From contig MU385713.1 of assembly GCA_022497155.1 (NCBI GenBank), positions 434,001-498,000 of the forward strand: DNA of 64,000 bases. Direction: 5' to 3'. Both the position numbers and the translations under genes were made by a program. Shown in pieces: positions 33,095 to 44,622 of this stretch (position 1 is its first letter; each line of letters begins with the position of its first letter). The notes under the pieces are model-generated. The model made no database searches. It was not told where the DNA came from and saw only the letters and a list, made by a program, of their open reading frames with translations. Source of the stretch: Whalleya microplaca. Taxonomy: Eukaryota; Ascomycota; Sordariomycetes; Xylariales; Xylariaceae.

Positions 33095-34163
33095 GAACAG
33101 GTAAGAACAGGGAAGTGACTGCTTCCCTTTTCCGTTGCCTGCCTTTTCTTTGGTATTTATATGTGGTATTAGATGATATTTGGAGGCTTCACGAACCATT
33201 TGCGGTTCTGAAGTTTATGTTTACGCAGCGATGTTTACGTTTATGTTTAAGTTACTTTTGCAAATCAATAAAGAAATCAATTCAAAATTAAATAGTAGAG
33301 TTTTAATCCAGGTGATTGCCGAATATTTTAAGTTTGGACATAGCTTCCCGCCCTGAGCTTGAGCTAGTTTAAAAGCCAGGCCAGAGATATTATAATTAAG
33401 ACGCTATTGAACGTGATAAAGTGCTCCTCGTGTTATTGTTTGGACGACTGTGGTAAGTATATGCTGAAATCTTGCTTTCGGTAGCGGTATATGGTCCCTG
33501 CCTGCCCTCTTCAGTCACACTCCATGATATCTCATAGTACCTCATTGACGTAGCTACAAACGATGTTACAATGGCCCGCAAGGGACTCAAGAGTGAAACC
33601 TGGTGGTTTTGCTATACAATCAGGCACGGAACGCAACAAATTAAATCATATTTCAACTTAAAACCATGGTACCATGCAGTCAGGAATAGATCAGGAGCTC
33701 AAGTTTGTAACACATCAGGGATAAATTGCAGACTTGAACATTTCACTCGGTCCTGAATATGGTACTAGGATGTGGAAGGCAGTGAGTAAGCAAGACATCG
33801 ACATAATGGAGTGGCGTTACCTGGGAATTTTACTAGTTAGTTTCTCACAGATGCAATCACGGATATCATGGCACGCAATAAAACCCTTATGCGTTCCCGA
33901 TTAATTTATCAATTCTCTATGTACTAGAGAGTCACAGTAGCAAAATTTCCCTTCGATGCCGCGAATTAGGTAGGTAGCTAATGGTTCCCTTGAGTCCTCA
34001 AGGTTGTTTGGGCATCTTCCTTGTCCTTGTCCTTGTCCTTGTCTTTGTTCCACCCTGGTCTGATCTATCTCCGCACTTTCACTGACCTAGTGTCATTGTT
34101 TAGACCTGAGACTTGAAGACCCTGTACATCTCCTAGTACACGGAGACGCCTGCACTGACAGCA
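33095..34163. other. Intergenic with a hexamer repeat
   Basis: About 1.1 kb without a supported gene. The only clear structure is a short run of TCCTTG hexamers at 34018-34045. Confidence 0.5.
34018..34045 (+). repeat. TCCTTG hexamer tandem repeat
   Basis: Four to five copies of TCCTTG, the last with one change. A simple sequence repeat just downstream of the minus-strand 2EXR gene. Confidence 0.8.
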
Positions 34164-35679
34164 TCAACCTAGAATGATGTCTTCGGGAAGACCAGTCTGT
34201 CGTTCAGCAATGTCACGATAACGGTCCTTGGGATGCTTCGGTTCAGTCTCTCGATCTACCACGGTGACAAATTCCATCTTTGCCACCTTCATCTCTTTTC
34301 CTGGTCCTTTCTTCCACTCTTTAAACCGTTTCTGGAGCTCCAACTCGTCATCGGTCTCCTTGACTCGTATTAATGCCTTCTCTCCGTTACCGACGCCCTT
34401 GAGGGCAACCCTCATCAGGTAAAGGGTCACGACATTGGGCCATGATCTCGATATCGTTTGCCAACATGGTTCTGCAGTAGGAACCAGGTGACGTGATTCG
34501 GTTTGGATAGCCAAAAACCGGATCGCATTACGATCTGCGTCGCAGTATTGATGTCTAGCACAGTGGTATCCTCGGCAACCGTTGTGGCAAGGCTCGAAGA
34601 TTACTATGTCAACATCAGGGTTGATATCTTGTCGAGGCAAGTTGTCAACCTCGTTCCTAGGGCCATGAAGGGCGAACATCTTCTGGTAGTTCTTTTGGGC
34701 GACCCATGCAGAAAGTCGACATGCCGTGAACCAAGTGGGAAGCTTGTTTTGAACACCAAATGGCGCTGCAAAATGCGCAAGAGACGATCGGTTGCAAATA
34801 TATGCGACGCGTGGACTAATTGCCGCCTCCCAGACTATATATTATCCCCGGTTAGCAAATCCCCATTTAGATAATTCCCAAATCAGGTTCCTTCTCGGCA
34901 GTAACAAATTAATAGACGAGCAGAATAGGTATGGATAACAAAATGCAGACTGAGATAGGAAATAAAGCATTTGGATACGTACTCATTATCTTGATCTCAT
35001 CCGGTAGTTTGGAATACATGTGAAATTCTAAAAGCGGTGTCATAAGACGAGAAGATCTACGTGTGAAGCGGCCGTGCCGATCTCTTGCAATCAGGCCTCT
35101 TTTGCCTTTCTTACGTATCCGGTCAACCTCTTGGCTTATAGGCGCCAATGTCGTAGAAGGTGTAGATTCTCGAACTAGAGCTTTGGAGCCTTGAATGCGA
35201 GCAGATCTGCGAACAGGTACTCGAAGTTGTCCGGTATGAGGATGTCCCAGTGTTGATATACTTGTGTGGAAGGGCTGAGGTTGGTCTCCAGTCTCAGTAC
35301 CTTCTTCCTCCTCGGCCTGAACAGGTCTATACTGAATGTCCCTGGAATCTTCTAGGTTAGAATGTGTGGAACTTCTTGTCGCCTTCGTGGATGCATCCCG
35401 AAATCTATCAAAAAGTCTCGGGGTTGAAGTAGATGTGGAAATGATGGCGTCGTCGAATCTAACTCTTGACATGGACCGTGTGACGGGCCGTGAGGCAGAT
35501 CCAGAGCCAAAAATGTAGGGCGTCGAGGCGCCAGCTTGTCGCGGAGTACCAAAAACCGGTGCGTCCTTCATTGAAATATCTCGCGGAGTGTCATGCGACA
35601 GATCCATAGATTCATTTTGCTCATCGTCGCCATAGAAATGTGCGTTGCTAACTCCAACCATATCTTTGTCCTTAGCCAT
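34164..35679 (-). CDS. 2EXR-domain protein with long disordered N-terminus
   Basis: Exons 35679-34983 and 34834-34164, joined by a 148-bp intron (GTACGT donor, TAG acceptor), give 455 residues. The junction falls inside the family's hallmark: the first exon ends KLPDEIKIM and the second begins IWEAA, the LP-E-I-x-x-x-IWE pattern of 2EXR proteins common in fungi. After it come residues typical of the family (a SPRV run, LPTWFTACRLSAWV). The first 220 residues are low-complexity Ser/Thr/Arg-rich with acidic and basic patches, and look disordered. The function of 2EXR proteins is not known to me. The last 60 residues are charged. Confidence 0.8.
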
Positions 35680-36412
35680 CTTAGTCCAGGCGCGACTTTG
35701 AGATCTAGGTATTCCTCCAGTAGCTGTGATATGGACAATTGTGTCTCTGGTATGAAAAGCACTTATCGGCGTCTGTCGGCGTCACCAGGTTCTGGTATGT
35801 ATTGAACCTGGCGGTGTCCCTGGAGCGATCGACAGGCGACAGCAGGTTTATCACACAGAAGTCAAATATTTCAGACGAAGAGGCAGAAGGGAGCTACGAA
35901 TCTCAGTGGGCTGGTCTGTGAAGTGAATGGCGAAGGTGAAGGGGAGGAGGTGATTGAATTTATCAATGGCGATGCAGTCGTTAAAGGTTAGTGTGAGGTC
36001 AGGTGTGAGGAATCGGCTTCCTTCTGACGGCAGCAGTGAGACTCGAGGCGGTGATGTGATTACGGTGGGCGTCACAAATGGGCGGTCCTAATCAAGCTCA
36101 GGCAAATGTTATCCTGTCGCTGGCGACTGCTCTGATGTATCGATGCCTGCAGATATCCGGCGAAGGCAGGAGACCAGGGATTGAATGAATGAATGAACAG
36201 GATGTGATGTGCTCGGGTCAAGGTTCTTTTGCTTCAGTGAAGCGACGCAGCTGCAGTCGAGCCCAGCTTAGATTAGCCCCAGGTCCAAACGACGCAGTAC
36301 GTAAGCCAAGATGACCGAGGCTGTGCGATACCAAGGGATTCGGATGTAGTACGATGCAGGTCGGTGTACGTACTTGTCGTTGGTCTCAATCTGCCCTCTG
36401 TCTGCATCGAGT

Positions 36413-36450
36413 GGTGATGTGATGTGATGTGTGATGTGTGATGTGAGATG
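36413..36450 (+). repeat. GTGAT / GTGTGAT microsatellite
   Basis: Imperfect tandem array of GATGT and GTGTGAT units. A simple sequence repeat upstream of the 2EXR gene. Confidence 0.8.
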
Positions 36451-37989
36451 ATCGGAGGAGGGTTGGTGAGTGCGGGGCAGATGTGCTGGAGGTCTGACGA
36501 GGTATGTTCACTTCGCTGTGGGGATTCTGCTCTAGGGCTTGTATTTGTCCATTCGAGCCTTGAGCTGCCATGGATGAAAGTTGGCCTGGCGGGTTGGGCC
36601 TGTTGGGGGCAGCTGGAAGCCTGAAACTTACAACTGTATCGTGCTTGCCTAACCTAGCTATTCTAGGATCGCTCTTGACGGGATGCTCCAGCTCGGACTA
36701 ACTTCGCAGCTTGCTCGCTTTAATGCTCCTACTATGACAGTACGTACTGCGTACTTATACATACATTCCTTAAAGTCAGTATTATATGCAAATTGGTGGG
36801 GTCAGCTTGCATTCGGAACACTTAGGTAAGTACCTAAGCAGCTAAGGTATGCACTTTGATCAATAGATTGATCAATAGGTACCGGTTCTACGTAGCGAAA
36901 CTCACACCGCCTACATGAATGCACCCATTCACATACATATCAATCACGCCTAATACGTACCCTCTATCGTGGGTGTGAGATTTCGTGTGGCCTAGGCCTC
37001 CATATAGTTTGAGTTTGTTGAGAACGATTAGGTGCCATTAACCTTCGCCCGATGTTGCTAGATCTATCTTTTCAAATCAGAGCCCGACCGAAACATTGTT
37101 TGGTGTATCTATATTCCATCCACGTTGTTGCTAACCGGGGCGATGTAAGCATGGGTTGAATTGATGGCAGAAGAATATGTGCCTGCGCATCGCTCGTTAA
37201 GACAGAAAATCCAGGAGCATTAAACTCGGCAGAGTGCCTTCAACATCAGGAAACAAACCTTTGAACGCCTCCCTGCAGTGCATGCACACCAATGCCGAGT
37301 GCTCAGGGATTCAGGTACCTTACAGATAGATAATTGCCAAACGACAGCGCACGCGTTTTTAAAAGTTACATAGTCGACCTACCACATGGCCCATTAAATA
37401 GACTTTAGTGTGTTTAGCACGGACGGGATCACGGCCAGAGAGGGCGGGGAGATCCTTTCCATTGGGTCAAAGCGTACCAGGTACCCAGAGCCATGGCGAA
37501 CAAGGAGGTGTACTGAGTTGGGGTCTATCAGATTAGCTGGTTTATTGAGTCTAAGGCAATTTTAGATAAGGTGCTCACAGCCTTGGACAGCCTGTGGTGC
37601 TTTCTGGGAGTTTCTAAGCTGAGTACGGTATCTTTGGAGTAGAAGTTATGGCCTCTTCATTCCCCGCAATGTGATTTACTAAGGAAGAATCAATATTTTC
37701 TATTTTCTAGATTGTAGGTCATGCCGGCAGTCCGCATCTTCAGGAGCGACTAGTAGACAGCCGGGTATACGCTCGCATAGGAATATTGAATCAGTTGTTT
37801 TAAGGTGACTTGCATTATACCACATTACTTCTAAGCAAATGCCCAAATACTGGCCTTTACGATACAGATTATATATAATGAAATTTTGTATCTGTAGAAA
37901 CCTTGAAGTTTTCAGAGTCAATGGAAAAGCTGCAGAATTTCTATAAGCCTCTATATACATCCTTTGACCTTGACCTGTATGGCAATGCA

Positions 37990-38070
37990 GGGTTGAAGAG
38001 ACTTGATTGACTTAAGGCCTTGTTATTCTAGAGTGGCAGATAGTCTGTAATATATACACAATGCTACTAT
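37990..38070 (+). repeat. Dispersed repeat copy B (pair with 19120-19200)
   Basis: 81-bp partner of 19120-19200. The shared core starts TATTCTAGAGTGGC and ends with a CTACTAT run. Differences are mostly G/A and C/T. Confidence 0.6.
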
Positions 38071-38528
38071 ATGCCCTGTACTGTACCAGTCCTTCACCCT
38101 TAATTTAACAGCCTGAGGCTTTATGGAACCATTTTTGTTTGCTGTTACTATCGGCTTCATTCTCACGTGTAGACGGCTAGATTACTCGGTCGATGGTGCA
38201 TGGTATGAAAATTAGAAGGCACGATGAGATAGATAATAAGAGTAGAAACCCTGAGGCAGGTCCGACTGATAGTCACACCTGGTTGTTACTACCAACCACC
38301 TCGCTTTGACACAGGAATCACGTTATAGGTAAGAAAGTATAATTGTGAATAATGTATTTGTACACGTAGCATTTGTATTGTTACTATAAAATACCCTGGA
38401 AGTTCCAATGCTATTATCATCTGATTTAAAAAGTCATCATATATTTTATTGTCTGAAGTTATACACACAACCTTGCCATGTCTAATCACCCAAAGTATGG
38501 GTAGTGGCGTTTCACACCTCTGCCGCCA

Positions 38529-39425
38529 CTAGTCATACGTCGGCTGTTCTATCCATTGGTTCACCTGGTCCGCTGAATTAATATCCTCGTCCCCAATAGC
38601 ATCAACTCGATCCTCATTTTCACGACGGCCATGCCCATCTCCATGAGTCCTCATTACATGACGCTGCTCCCCATATCTCCTGGAGTCCCGTCTGCGACTA
38701 AATGTACCACTTCTCCTTGTTGTACTTCTCTCCCGCGTATATGTTGCTTCATAATCAGAGCCAAAATCCACCGTGATACGTATCGGTACTCTTCCAGGTC
38801 GCCTACTGTTAGGCTCTGCGGCTGTGATGTTGATAGCTTCATTCTCATATTCCTCGACGGCCAAATGTTGATGGAGACGAGTATAGCTGCTTGTGTCTTG
38901 AACTTGGCTGGATTCATTATCAACACTGATATATGGGGTGGCGAAGGCTGTTGAATCGTAGCTGGTTGGTTCTTGAGTTTCTGATGGGGGATATCTAAGA
39001 TATGAGACTGCAGCACCTGCACTAGCCCCAGAGATTGCATATTCCCAAGTACCTATGGTTGATCAGCAATGGGCTTAATCATTTATTTCAAAGTTTGCAA
39101 CATAATAGCGATGACACTAGTCTGCTGTACGATGCAAAATACTAGGAGTCATAGTAGTAATACCATCTGGTCTCAGCCGTGCTTGGTAGTTGAACCCTCC
39201 TTCTGAATCTAGCACTGGGGTTGACCATGCGAAATCTGCAACGTATTGGCTTCCATTTGCGGTCGCAGTAGTGTCTTTAGGCTTTTGCGGAACATTTTCT
39301 TCCTCCTCATTATGTTGATGCTTACGGCGACGTCTATGAGGATCTTTTGAGAAGTGGTGTACGTGTTCATGAGGCATCTCGAGGCAAATTGTGATAACTA
39401 CCGAAAGGAAAATGTAATGAATCAA
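38529..39425 (-). CDS. Hypothetical membrane protein, 3' exons; 5' part unresolved
   Basis: Two exons fit together: 39425-39164 (its open frame extends a little further upstream) and 39052-38529, joined at a GTATTA donor and TAG acceptor with matching phase. The junction reads RPDG-TWEYAISGASAGAA. The product begins with a hydrophobic stretch (LIHYIFLSVVITICLEM), then a His/Arg/Glu-rich region, then a long polar tail. Upstream, 39440-39850 holds hydrophobic runs in different frames, such as LLFVIAIFQTVTFGAIF after an ATG at 39850. I could not join them by any consistent set of introns. Either several introns remain unrecognised or the 5' part is damaged. No family was recognised with certainty. 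Confidence 0.55.
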
Positions 39426-39870
39426 TGTATGCCCATGGTCATGCAGATATGGTTTCGTTCGCAGGCAATTGACGGCAAGGGCGTTTTATAAGTCTACAGC
39501 GAAGAAGCGTAGCGTCCGCTTCACCTATTATCACACAATATATACCACCAGGCAACCTAGCAATAGGATCTACTGGGAATGCAAATAGTATCGAAAATAA
39601 AGCCGGTTTTGATGTGTCATATACATACCTAGGACTGTTACAGTCATTAGACAAACTTTTCAATTTTTCTTTTCGGTAAAGGGGCCAGAAGAATCCTAGA
39701 ATGTGGAATTTCCATTGGCAAATTGCCAAAACCCGCAGAAAAACAATATCGCTCATATATATACTGGAAGATAGCGCCAAAAGTGACTGTCTGGAATATG
39801 GCAATGACAAACAGGAGTATATGACGTATATATTCATGTAAGCCTTGCACTTTTGCCGCGCGTTCGGCAT

Positions 39871-40961
39871 TACTTGCTTAATAAGTCCATTGTGGAAGGG
39901 AAAAAGGAAGGTGAAAGAAATCTGAGAGCGTAATTTGTTTCAACATGAGGCTGCACAACATATGCAATTTTAGTGGTAATCAAGTGTGCCTGTTGATCCT
40001 GTAGTTGCAGTTTTCTACATGGATACATGATTACATGCATTCAGTCAGGGTCAAGACTTAGGATTATGATAAGCAAGAAAGGTGAGGCTGTCAAATACCT
40101 TCCTCCTGTTTCTCCTGATAAGATATAATCCATTTAGGTTGGCTTATAATTTGGCGCCGATACCCTGCGCAAAACCGCTTCACGAACCAATCTGAACGAG
40201 TTGCAATCAGCCTTGGAGGCACAACCGTCAGCAAATAATGGAAGATTCTAGGCTTAGCGCATATGGATCGTCACATGTGATCTAAATTTTAGGAAAAAGC
40301 TATTGGGAGACTAAGATGTGATAACCGCCCATCCATGATACTTCAGATTGATAAAAGCTGACGATTCCGGTGTGGACAGAATTAGGACTATGATGGGTTT
40401 AGGTCTGTATCTGAAGAGCGAGTACACTTTTTAACAAGAATATTTGATTTGAGACTTCAACTAATCCCTATGTTAATTGAACATAATACGTTGATATTAA
40501 GCTGTTCTCATTAAATTAGCAAAGCCGGTCATAACAATTAGAGATGAGCTCAAGATTTTTGATACTTGTCACTTGGGTTGATATATGGTACGATAGAAGT
40601 GAAGTTTGATTATTTTCTGGATGTCAAAGACGGCGAAAGTACAGCTCTCAAAACACCATGCTAAAGCCTGAGTTATCCTCAATTCAATCTTTGTGTTTTC
40701 GTCACCTTACAGTCGCTTTGAATGCCTTCTACCAAAGAACAAAACATTGTCAAGCTGTCAGAACAAGAACCATGTTGTAGGATCTTTGTTAGATAACTAT
40801 TTCATACAAGTCCTTTGTATTCCAATAGGTCTTCAGGCAATATAGGAGTATTTGTATAACAAGTGCGTGCCTGCGTTGGAATCAATTATGGTTAACCAGA
40901 CGCTTATCTTGGAACTCTAAGCTCATTCTCTCAACAACAAATTGCAACTCAGTCAACCATC
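39871..40961. other. Divergent intergenic region, no feature seen
   Basis: 1.1 kb between divergent genes. AT-rich, without a plausible coding frame or repeat. Confidence 0.5.
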
Positions 40962-41540
40962 ATGGCTTGTGATCAAGGTGAACAGACGTATAGTCTCGAG
41001 GCGGTTGGAATTTTCTTCGGATGTGGTCATCGATTCATTCAATTGACCGATACAACGCCAGTGCTTTCCAAAGAGCTTCAAGACCATCTGTCGTGTCCTC
41101 TCTGTCATTCCCACAAATGCCTCGCTTGTGGGTCTAGCTTTTCTGGGTGGCTAAGTTCATGCGATTCATGTCTACGTTTCCTAATATTGGAGTCCGAAGC
41201 TGACGTAGCGGTTGCTCAGCGCAAGCGATATATGCAGTTCAAGCATGGCATCATCATGGTCCCATGCGTCGGTGACGAGGAGACAAAGATCGCGGAATGG
41301 GTAAAACCCCTATCACTTGCAGTAGGCCATGTAGTCCTTGAAGCAGAATTGGGAGAGCGGGGCTATATGATTGCCGGAGACAAGATGCGATTAGAGTTGT
41401 CTGAGATAGCACAACTAGGCAATGAAGGGCAAGTAAAAAGCCTTTGTCCACGATCACCCTTGATCATGGATATGTGTATTGTCGACACTGAGGTTGTCCC
41501 TAACAGTGAAAGAGAGTACGAGTCCATTAGGGTTTTGTAA
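40962..41540 (+). CDS. Hypothetical Cys-rich protein, possible zinc binder
   Basis: Intronless frame of 192 residues. The first 75 residues contain FGCGHRF, CPLCHSHKCLACG and SCDSCLRF, that is four CxxC-like pairs with neighbouring His. The spacing recalls a RING-like or double zinc-ribbon fold, but it does not match a canonical RING consensus exactly. The remaining 115 residues have an ordinary mixed composition. Zinc binding is inference from Cys spacing. The stop lies 140 bp from the stop of the convergent carboxypeptidase gene. Confidence 0.65.
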   Translation: MACDQGEQTYSLEAVGIFFGCGHRFIQLTDTTPVLSKELQDHLSCPLCHSHKCLACGSSFSGWLSSCDSCLRFLILESEADVAVAQRKRYMQFKHGIIMVPCVGDEETKIAEWVKPLSLAVGHVVLEAELGERGYMIAGDKMRLELSEIAQLGNEGQVKSLCPRSPLIMDMCIVDTEVVPNSEREYESIRVL

Positions 41541-41680
41541 TCCCAGGGTGGTGGCGAAACCTTTCTTACGAATGTTGAATAGACTTAAAGCTCTACCTAA
41601 TAATACGGTAACATTGTAATTTTGACCAGCAACCTTGTGTACCTATCTTCAAAGTGCCACTTTTCATGTGTTATACTCTA

Positions 41681-43695
41681 CTAGACTTCAGCCTCATCCA
41701 TATTTCTAACAAATGTACTGTACCACTCCACCCCTTTAATGTGTGCGAGGATGCTAAGCTTCTCGTCAATAGTATGGATACCATCAAAGCCTTCTTGTTT
41801 AGGGTCCCAACCAGGATTGTAGCGAAATATATGTTTCGTTAAATCCCAGTAATATCTCGTATCTGTGTTTCCCGTCATAATACCGGGGGCTACAAGGTGC
41901 GCTTCACCATATAGAGCTCGCGTGGTCCCTGAGAGTACAAAATAAGGAGTTACCGTCTCAACAGAAGTTGGAGTTACCGGCGCTGGTTCGAGGGTTGCCG
42001 ACCCAGCGTTAAGTGTAATAGAGCGCGGCGTCTCCATCTCGTTGTTAAAAGCGTGTAACGTCAGGTTATGCTTCCCTGCAACGGTTTCAGCCAGTCGAGT
42101 TATCTTTGCCTGGACATCGGATGGATGACTTCCAACATTGATGCGGTGATTGACGAGCACCCTTGTACGTTCAGGGAGTGCATTATTTTTGACACCTCCG
42201 CTGATGACGTCTGATGCTACTGAAGTTGTAAAAAGGTACTTGATATAATCTCCCGATTTTGCAGCTTCTTGTGCAAGTTTATCCTTCTTGGCACAGGTAT
42301 GCCCCTTATGTGATGGAAGTAGCTTCTTTAGCTTGGATGGAAAGTCGGGACTGTGTTCGGCTCCACATTGGAGAAGAGCGAGAAAAGGATTCTCGGAATA
42401 TAAACGTGGCTCATAAGGATTCGCTTCGATCATAGTGATCAGTTCGGATATAACCCCAATACCATTATGGGCAGGAGGAACCGATGAGTGTCCGCCGGGC
42501 ATCCGAACAATAATTTCCACATCGATATACCCCTTCTCCGCAACTCCTGGGAGAGAAAATGTCGAGCCCCAAGCTGTTGAGGCACCTGCTCCTTCGTCCA
42601 CGATGATGGCGGCGCCATCCTTTCCATAGCGGTCAATCAAGACATTGGCCAAATAGTTGGCACCCTCACCTTTACCTACTTCTTCGTCAAAGCCAAAAGA
42701 TAGAACCAATGTCCTCTTAGGCTCAAAGCCTGCGTCTATGAGTAGCTCTACGGCCTCCATAATTCCAATAAGGTTGTTCTTGCAATCTTCAGATCCCCTG
42801 CCCCAGACATAATACCCATCATAATACCCGCTGAAAGGTGGACTACCAAATGTTAGTCATCTGTTTAAAGACTTGTGATCATCATCTCTAGAACTTTCAG
42901 GCTTCTTTCCTGGACCAAGCCATAAGAACATAGGGTTCAAAGGCAATTAAACAATCGTGTAACTTACTACAGACGAGGTTAGCTATCGTATAGTATGCCA
43001 TACTGTCAGAGTATATAAGGCACCATTACTGGCATTGCGATAATAGCGTGACTTTTGCGACGCATACAAAATAAGATTCTGGAAAGAGTATGAGGGAGGA
43101 TGAGACGGGATATTAATATAGAAGCTTTCGTACGTACCTATGTCCATTGTCCAGCCGTCGCTTCAGCCACAGGGACAACATCTTGGTGAGCCATCAAGAC
43201 AGTCGGCTTTAAATTTCCATCGGTACCTTTCCAGGTATATAGCAAGCCATGAGTATTCACTTTCTCTAATTTCAGGGTGCTATGAATAAGAGGGAAAATC
43301 TTCTCCAAGTATGCTGCCATATCATACATGACGTCCCACCGGCTATCTTCCCCAATGGGCCCTAAATCGTCATATGACTGCGAAGGAACTTGTATTGCTC
43401 CAGCCATACGACCAATAGTTTCATTGCGAAATTTAGGCGACGCAATATAGTCGTCCATCTTCGAAAGAGCAGGAGTCTGGTGGGTCGGCACTAGAGGCTC
43501 GACCTGGGGACATCGCGAGACATCTTTAGAAGCTGTATTATAAATGAGGCTGGGAACGGAGAGGATATCAAACGTGAATTTCAAGATGATTAACAGGGCT
43601 GTCAGCTTGGCAAACAGGGCCCAGGGCAGACTCGAACGTGTAGTAGTCGTGGCCATTTGTGGGGGAAGCAGAAGTGCTCCTTCCTTGGACGTCAT
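41681..43695 (-). CDS. M20-family carboxypeptidase (Gly-X / carboxypeptidase S type)
   Basis: Two coding blocks, 43695-43139 and 42842-41681, make about 573 residues. A single N-terminal anchor helix (residues 24-46) fits the vacuolar carboxypeptidase S topology. Metal ligands of M20 peptidases are visible: His170 and Asp172 in AHQDVV, Asp in GRGSEDCKNN, the DEEVGKGEGA Glu pair, and a C-terminal GNTDTRYY. Between the blocks lies an unusually long interval of about 296 bp. The first block runs TGG ACA TAG directly into GTACGT. Spliced at that GT, the product would stop; the family's W-T-[HY]-P-P-F reads through only if one G at 43138 is absent. It is therefore either a non-canonical donor, a one-base insertion, or a sequence error. 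Confidence 0.8.
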
Positions 43696-44622
43696 TATCG
43701 CGGAATCTAGCGCTATCGGACGTGTTAGAGCTAGACCAATGCAAGATGCTAGTAGAAGAATTCGAATTCTCGAGGAAAGTTATGTAAAAGGTTGGTTGCT
43801 TGTTTGAACACTAGTCGCAAGATACGCATGCAGTTGTCAATTCCTTATCGCCGCGTAGTGGGCACTGGGCAATCGCCGGCCAGCACCGAGCGGGGCAACC
43901 GTGTGATTGAACACTTACACTGTTTAGGCAGGTCAACTAACAGTCACTACAGGGTCGAAAGCACGAAGATATTACTACATATTACTTATAAACGTACGGA
44001 AATTGTTTAAAATGAAGTAGAAAGTGAAAGAAGAAAAGGGGGAGGAGAAGAGTAGTTGTCGTGACATGGTACGCCTCTAGAAGGTAACCGATCTCTGTGG
44101 GGTGGTCAGTATGAACTATGAAGTACTTAAAGAAGACCAATGTTGTACTGTATTGACTTTGCACCTCTATAATATTGGAACTTCAACAGGTTCTTATAGT
44201 TTGGATATTGAGACCTTAAAATCAAATTGAAACAATATCCTAACATATTGAAACCGTAGAAAGCTAGGTAATTATAACAGGATATACCTAGTATAATCGC
44301 TACAAGCATGACAAAATCTAATCATCAACACATGCAAGTACAGCTCTCTATCTCCGACCCCGCACACGTATCAGAGCCATATATGATAAGCCCTCGTATC
44401 CTCCATCGTGCCGGCTCTAAGAAATTAGAGCCTTGTATGAATGAATACTGGATGATTCGCAAAGCAGATTTCTAGCTGAACTGCAAGCATTCATTGCAGC
44501 TGCCCAGAGGCCGTAAATAGGGAGGTGCTAGTCATTCAACAAAGGTATTAGTAAGTGTTACTAAATCCTAACTCGCCGAGATTATAGCAGGAAGCAACCG
44601 AGTCTCTATAAGGCGTTTCGCA
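43696..44622. other. Divergent intergenic region, no feature seen
   Basis: About 930 bp shared upstream by the M20 peptidase and the alpha/beta hydrolase; both promoters must lie here. No repeat or RNA gene was recognised. Confidence 0.5.

Larger units (their letters stand above)
35680..38528. other. Gene-poor region with a microsatellite and a dispersed repeat
   Basis: 2.8 kb without a convincing gene. The first kilobase is likely the promoter and leader of the 2EXR gene. It contains a GTGAT-rich microsatellite (36413-36450) and, further on, a repeat copy at 37990-38070. Confidence 0.5.

Noticed and set aside
32414..33199. 261-codon minus-strand frame opposite 32273-33094
   Set aside because: The plus-strand frame has the better start context, codon pattern and composition; the minus frame is its mirror.
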